37,961 bases of DNA. Source: a virus. The stretch is from positions 1 to 37,961 of IMG/VR virus record IMGVR_UViG_3300044611_001797; one strand, given 5' to 3'. The position numbers were made by a program, and so were the translations under genes. Shown one piece after another: positions 34,379 through 37,961 of the stretch (position 1 is its first letter; the number at the start of each line of letters is the position of its first letter). The notes beneath the pieces are model-generated. The model made no database searches and was not told the origin of the DNA. It was given only the letters and a program-made list of their open reading frames with translations.

Positions 34379-34606
34379 ATGAAAATGAATGAATTTATTT
34401 ATCTCTATGGATTAAATATCCAAAATGATGGCTACCTTGATAGTGTTCACCTAGAATATGATGCTTTCAGATTTTCTAAAACAGATGAAGATACTATTAT
34501 TGAGATGCTAGTTCCTATGTCTGTTGCTAATAAATTATTTGATGATGATGATTTTAGTGATGGATATGAAAGATATAACTTTGTTTTTGAGTATATTAGC
34601 CATTAG
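34379..34606 (+). CDS. Unknown small acidic protein
   Basis: A 75-residue acidic protein from the ATG at 34379 (MKMNEFIYLYGLNIQNDGYL) with AAAGGA 5 bases upstream; a second ATG two codons later is possible. It is rich in Asp, Glu, Phe and Tyr. It follows the preceding gene by 7 bases and its TAG stop overlaps the 3' end of the convergent cytosine methyltransferase gene by 11 bases. Its acidity might suit a DNA-mimic or inhibitor, but this is only a thought. Confidence 0.55.
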   Translation: MKMNEFIYLYGLNIQNDGYLDSVHLEYDAFRFSKTDEDTIIEMLVPMSVANKLFDDDDFSDGYERYNFVFEYISH

Positions 34607-35852
34607 CATATTGTGGCAAGTCTATATGCTTATAAAGAGCTTTTAAAACATCTACTGCCATGCTATTACCTGCTTGACCATATAAATCATTAAGACTTAA
34701 TGATTTTTTATCTATAATAGTTTGCTCAAATCCCATTAAACGAAAACACTCGTCTGTTGATAAGGAATAGAAAATTGCATAAAAAATCTCATCGCAATCT
34801 TTTAATGGTTCAACAGAATCTTGATCTTCAACAGGATTATAGAAATAATATTCACCTTTCTTTTTACAGATCTTTACTTTATCTGCTAAAGACAAGTCAT
34901 TTGTCTTTAGAAAAAAGAAATTCCCAACACTATTTGATTGTTGATTTTCAATTTGGCATTGAATGTATTGACCTTTGGTTTTTAGATGTTCTTCAAAATA
35001 TACTCTACTATATTTAGTACCTCTTAATGGAATATAAAAACTAGCACTGATTTTTAATGGTGCTGTAAAATCTAGATATTCCCAGATTGTCTTTTCTAAT
35101 TTTTGTTTAGGTGGCTGTGTTTTAGGAAAGTTTTCTTTCTTTTTATCTTTTAAAACACCTACCAAATAAAAACGACTTCTAGATTGAGGTAAGCCATAAT
35201 ATTTAGCATTTAAAATGTTTTCATATCCATTCCAATATGTCAAATCATCAGATTGAATCATGTAATCATAATCTGACTGCAAATCTATGAACTCTTTTTT
35301 AGAAATAAGAAAGACTTCTTCTTGTACAAATCCTCGTACATTTTCAAAAATGAAAATCGTAGGCTTTATATCTTTTACCATTTGAATGTAATCAAAAAAT
35401 AGTTGACCTCGATCATCTGCAAAACCTAGCTTTCTACCTAATGTAGAAAAAGAAGGACAAGGACTTCCACCTACAAATAAATCTACTTTATCTTTATATG
35501 TCATGCTAATAGATTGACCATTAGCATCTCTTTTAGTCATCTCTTTAATATCAGTATAAAAATCTTTTACCTGACCATGAAGTTTCTCATATGATATTTT
35601 AGCTTTAGGTTCGATATCACAAGCAAAAACAATTTCACATTTAATGTTTAATTGTCTTAATGCTTCTTCAGGTGCCCCTATTCCACTAAACACAGTAGCT
35701 ATTCTTATAGCTTTATCTGTTTTACTTAATTCTTTAGTTTCTTCTCTTTCTTCATAATATGAAAAAAGAGTATCCCCTCCATTTTCAATATCCAAATTTT
35801 GAGGAATATCTATCTTATTCCATTGATTTAACAAATGATACTTAGATGCCAT
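34596..35852 (-). CDS. DNA cytosine-5 methyltransferase
   Basis: A 418-residue C5-cytosine DNA methyltransferase with complete motifs: I, VFSGIGAPEEAL (residues 54-65); IV, GGSPCPSFS (128-136) with catalytic Cys132; VI, ENVRGF (170-175); VIII, YYGLPQSRSRFYLVGV; IX-X region, LMGFEQ and YGQAGNSMAVDVL near the C-terminus. The residue after PC is Pro rather than the usual Gln. The region between VIII and IX, where target recognition lies, is about 110 residues. No restriction endonuclease is adjacent, so this is an orphan, likely anti-restriction, enzyme. The site it methylates cannot be read here. AAAGGATAAG precedes the ATG. Confidence 0.92.
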   Translation of the reverse strand: MASKYHLLNQWNKIDIPQNLDIENGGDTLFSYYEEREETKELSKTDKAIRIATVFSGIGAPEEALRQLNIKCEIVFACDIEPKAKISYEKLHGQVKDFYTDIKEMTKRDANGQSISMTYKDKVDLFVGGSPCPSFSTLGRKLGFADDRGQLFFDYIQMVKDIKPTIFIFENVRGFVQEEVFLISKKEFIDLQSDYDYMIQSDDLTYWNGYENILNAKYYGLPQSRSRFYLVGVLKDKKKENFPKTQPPKQKLEKTIWEYLDFTAPLKISASFYIPLRGTKYSRVYFEEHLKTKGQYIQCQIENQQSNSVGNFFFLKTNDLSLADKVKICKKKGEYYFYNPVEDQDSVEPLKDCDEIFYAIFYSLSTDECFRLMGFEQTIIDKKSLSLNDLYGQAGNSMAVDVLKALYKHIDLPQYANG

Positions 35853-35890
35853 TTTCTTATCCTTTCTAGATAAAGAATATATATTATAAT

Positions 35891-36346
35891 TTAGATTTTT
35901 TCCAAAGAAACACCATTCTCTTTCAAATATATTAGACCTTGATTATGCACACCTTCAAAATCTACAGGACAATATACTTTCTTTATACCTGCATGGTGAA
36001 TTGCCTTAGCACACATTAAACACGGATCACAATTTACGATTAAAATCTTTCCCTGTGTAGATTGACCAATCCTACTTGCATTTAATATCGCATTTAATTC
36101 TGCATGGTGGCAACCTACATCATTTTGTGTACCACTAGATACTTTATGAACTTCTCTTAAGCAAACTGATCCACCACATAAATCACCTGTGGAGCAACCT
36201 CTTGGATTACCATTATAACCATCTGCAATGATGCTATTAGTAGTTTCATCTAAAATCATTGCAGATACTTTTCTACGAATGCACGAACTTGCCTCAGCTA
36301 ATAAATAACATTGTGCAATTCTTATTTCTAATAAATGTCTTTTCAT
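35891..36346 (-). CDS. dCMP/cytidine deaminase family protein
   Basis: A 151-residue zinc-dependent deoxycytidylate deaminase-like enzyme. The zinc motif is HAE at residues 81-83 with PCLMC at 108-112 (ligands His81, Cys109 and Cys112, proton shuttle Glu83). NGNPRG at 45-50 and an extra Cys/His segment (GCSTGDLCGG, VCLREVH) match phage-type dCMP deaminases, which turn dCMP into dUMP and feed thymidylate synthesis, useful for an AT-rich genome. No thymidylate synthase is in the window. AAGGATAAG precedes the ATG, and the gene lies 38 bases from the methyltransferase start. Confidence 0.9.
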   Translation of the reverse strand: MKRHLLEIRIAQCYLLAEASSCIRRKVSAMILDETTNSIIADGYNGNPRGCSTGDLCGGSVCLREVHKVSSGTQNDVGCHHAELNAILNASRIGQSTQGKILIVNCDPCLMCAKAIHHAGIKKVYCPVDFEGVHNQGLIYLKENGVSLEKI

Positions 36347-36384
36347 GTCTTATCCTTAATTTAGAGATAAGACATAATACAAGA

Positions 36385-37269
36385 TTAGTTATCTGCATTG
36401 TCTTTATACATAAGAGATAAAAGTTCTCCCATCCAGCCTTCAGGTCTATGTCCTACCAAACCAATATAAAACAAAGTACCTTTACTTGGATTGAGAGAAA
36501 CAAAATCACCAATACCTTCAGCAAAGGTTCTAGTCTTATTTGCTTTCATACTACAATAAAACTCACCTTGCTTGTTTTTAGTGAAATAATTAATAAAGCC
36601 TTGATAATAGTTCACAAGATACTTTTCACTATTTGTCAAAACAGAATCAATATCTCTTACTGCTTGAGCAACAAAGTTTTCACTTTGTTCAATACGATAT
36701 TGAGGACTTGGTCTTGCTGATCTATCTTTAAAATAAATAATTTCAAAAAGTTTACTTGTAGATTCACCACCACCTTCACTTTCGGATGGCTTTACAAACT
36801 TAAAACGATAAAGACCAACCTTCTTGCCTGAAGGTGCTTTACCATTATAACCATTAAAACTTAGTTCATGTCCTACAGGTTCACCTTCAACATTTACTCG
36901 TTTAACAGAAATTACACAGTCTGTACCATTAGATACAATTTTAGTAATGATTGCAATTTGCAAATGCAATTCACTACAAACTTCTTGATTTTGTGGATGA
37001 TCGCAATTGTTCTTGTCAATCTTCACATATTCACCAACAGTCAAATCACCTGTAACACGAACGATTGATTCAGGATCAGAATATGTAACACCACATTTAG
37101 TAAGTTTTTGTGCAAATTCACTTTCAGTCATAGGATTATCACCACCTAGTGATGATTTTAAAATTGCCCATGATGCAAAATCTGCTTCTTTACCTACTTT
37201 AGGTGAAGGGATTTTCTTGAATACTTGCTCTAGATTAATATCTGAAAGACTTGATTTTTTCTTAGCCAT
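36385..37269 (-). CDS. Unknown phage protein
   Basis: A 294-residue protein with a Lys/Ser-rich N-terminus, a beta-rich middle (DLTVGEYVKIDKN, HLQIAIITKIVSNGTDCVIS, GLYRFKFVK) and an aromatic C-terminal part ending EGWMGELLSLMYKDNADN. Two Cys in NNCDHPQNQEVCSE might bind metal. No enzyme family is recognised. AAGGAC is 7 bases before the ATG. Its first codons overlap the end of a short coding-like frame (37262-37411) from the upstream gene. Confidence 0.55.
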   Translation of the reverse strand: MAKKKSSLSDINLEQVFKKIPSPKVGKEADFASWAILKSSLGGDNPMTESEFAQKLTKCGVTYSDPESIVRVTGDLTVGEYVKIDKNNCDHPQNQEVCSELHLQIAIITKIVSNGTDCVISVKRVNVEGEPVGHELSFNGYNGKAPSGKKVGLYRFKFVKPSESEGGGESTSKLFEIIYFKDRSARPSPQYRIEQSENFVAQAVRDIDSVLTNSEKYLVNYYQGFINYFTKNKQGEFYCSMKANKTRTFAEGIGDFVSLNPSKGTLFYIGLVGHRPEGWMGELLSLMYKDNADN

Positions 37270-37411
37270 TTTGAATGTCCTTTTTTAAAAGAAAAGTTCT
37301 ATTAAAGACATTCTTATAAATCCAATATTGAATTATTTCATTTGCAAGTGAATATACACCAGCAAAACACATAACATCACTACGATTACCATGTTCATCA
37401 TCTAATCCAAT
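37262..37411 (-). other. Coding-like open frame without a good start, possible -1 extension
   Basis: On the minus strand a 49-codon open frame begins just inside the end of the gene at 37402-37941, reading GLDDEHGNRSDVMCFAGVYS, then LANEIIQYWIYKNVFNRTFL and KKDIQNG, and stops inside the first codons of the next gene. Its composition is that of a real protein. The only ATG (37372) leaves 36 residues and has no ribosome-binding site. A -1 shift near the end of the upstream gene would attach it as a C-terminal extension. It may be a frameshift product, a small gene with a rare start, or an assembly error. Confidence 0.4.
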
Positions 37412-37941
37412 TCAATTGATTTTAACATCACATTATTCATGCAAGTTGCCAAATCATTTTTTAAAACATAAGAATTATTAAAATATAAACAAGGCAAGTT
37501 CTCATTCCTTACTGCATAAGCAAATCCTTTTTCAGTAAGCACTCCTACCTTTTCATATTCTAAACCTTTTCCCATCACATCGGATAAATCTGTTAAGACT
37601 TTCTTATAGAGAACTCTATTTTTAACTTTGGTAATATAAAACTCACCTGTTAAATTATTGAACTCATATCTTAATCTAGGATTCATTTCAAAATATGGCA
37701 TCAAGATTTCAATTTCACCTGTAGGAAATTGTAAACCTCGCACATCTTTAAAGATAACTTTCTTTATCCCAAAGTTGCCAAATTTCTTATTTAGAAATTT
37801 CATCTGATAGCTTACTGCCTCAGACATCTCTAATAATAAGTCATCTAATTCTGTTCTTGGTTTTTCTTTCAAGACAGGCATATCAGATAATCTTATCCGA
37901 TTGTTCATTGGTGAACAGGTTAAAAGGTTTGATAAGTTCAT
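37402..37941 (-). CDS. Unknown phage protein
   Basis: A 179-residue protein from the ATG at 37941 (MNLSNLLTCSPMNNRIRLSD); AAGGAAAG stands just before it, and an upstream in-frame GTG is less likely. The fold looks mixed, with a helical centre (ELDDLLLEMSEAVSYQMKFL) and beta strands after it. Not recognised. It ends with TAG; immediately beyond, a different frame stays open with coding-like sequence (37262-37411), so the true C-terminus may be longer. Confidence 0.55.
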   Translation of the reverse strand: MNLSNLLTCSPMNNRIRLSDMPVLKEKPRTELDDLLLEMSEAVSYQMKFLNKKFGNFGIKKVIFKDVRGLQFPTGEIEILMPYFEMNPRLRYEFNNLTGEFYITKVKNRVLYKKVLTDLSDVMGKGLEYEKVGVLTEKGFAYAVRNENLPCLYFNNSYVLKNDLATCMNNVMLKSIELD

Positions 37942-37961
37942 ATACACTTTCCTTATGTATT

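Noticed and set aside
1-37961. Recoded genetic code, as in some large gut phages
   Set aside because: TAA, TGA and TAG all serve as ends of well-supported genes (for example TAG at 29402, 37402 and 34604), and no gene needs an in-frame stop to be read through.

Overview
The window is part of the genome of a strongly AT-rich tailed double-stranded DNA bacteriophage (Caudoviricetes). The evidence is a head-morphogenesis and packaging block on the minus strand, read right to left: large terminase, a small gene, portal, a HAD phosphatase-like protein, a Cys-containing protein, a very long coiled-coil protein, prohead protease, an acidic scaffold-like protein, a decoration-like protein and the major capsid protein. 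No bacterial housekeeping genes, tRNAs, rRNAs, integrase or CRISPR array were seen. TAA, TGA and TAG all end genes, so nothing suggests a recoded genetic code. The host cannot be named from the sequence.

Layout. Positions 1-710 hold two unknown plus-strand genes, the first cut by the window edge. Positions 685-6455 (minus) hold a HExxH metallopeptidase, a ParB/sulfiredoxin-like protein, a polybasic protein fused to a Dps-like ferritin domain, a helical protein, an MT-A70 adenine methyltransferase, a small membrane protein and a conserved virion-type protein. Two strong intrinsic terminators flank a non-coding stretch at 6537-6791. Positions 6852-21616 (minus) are the head and packaging block. 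It is interrupted by a plus-strand pair at 19132-19807 that encodes a Panacea (DUF4065) antitoxin-like protein. A 48-codon gene missed by length cut-offs lies at 21683-21829. Positions 21892-28653 carry four more HExxH metallopeptidases on the plus strand, three with DUF4116-like repeats, with two unknown minus-strand genes among them. Positions 28650-33666 (minus) hold four virion-type proteins of unknown role. A plus-strand pair follows at 33823-34606. Then come a DNA cytosine-5 methyltransferase, a dCMP deaminase and two unknown proteins on the minus strand.

How it fits together. The minus strand is a late, virion-building programme with short gaps, ATGA stop-start overlaps and clear Shine-Dalgarno sites. 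The plus-strand islands look like independently expressed cargo: proteases, an antitoxin-like protein and small unknowns. Two orphan DNA methyltransferases, with no visible restriction enzyme, suggest anti-restriction. This fits a genome-wide peculiarity: CCWGG (the Dcm/EcoRII site) appears to be absent, and all eleven Pro-Gly dipeptides I found are written CCC-GG or CCG-GG although proline is otherwise mostly CCT or CCA.

Most notable points: the five-member metallopeptidase family with DUF4116-like repeats; a Dps-like domain with all five ferroxidase ligands fused to a DNA-binding-like virion protein; the CCWGG avoidance; a possible -1 frameshift on an A10 run joining the HAD gene to its neighbour; and a perfect 10-bp inverted repeat against the ribosome-binding site of a small gene.
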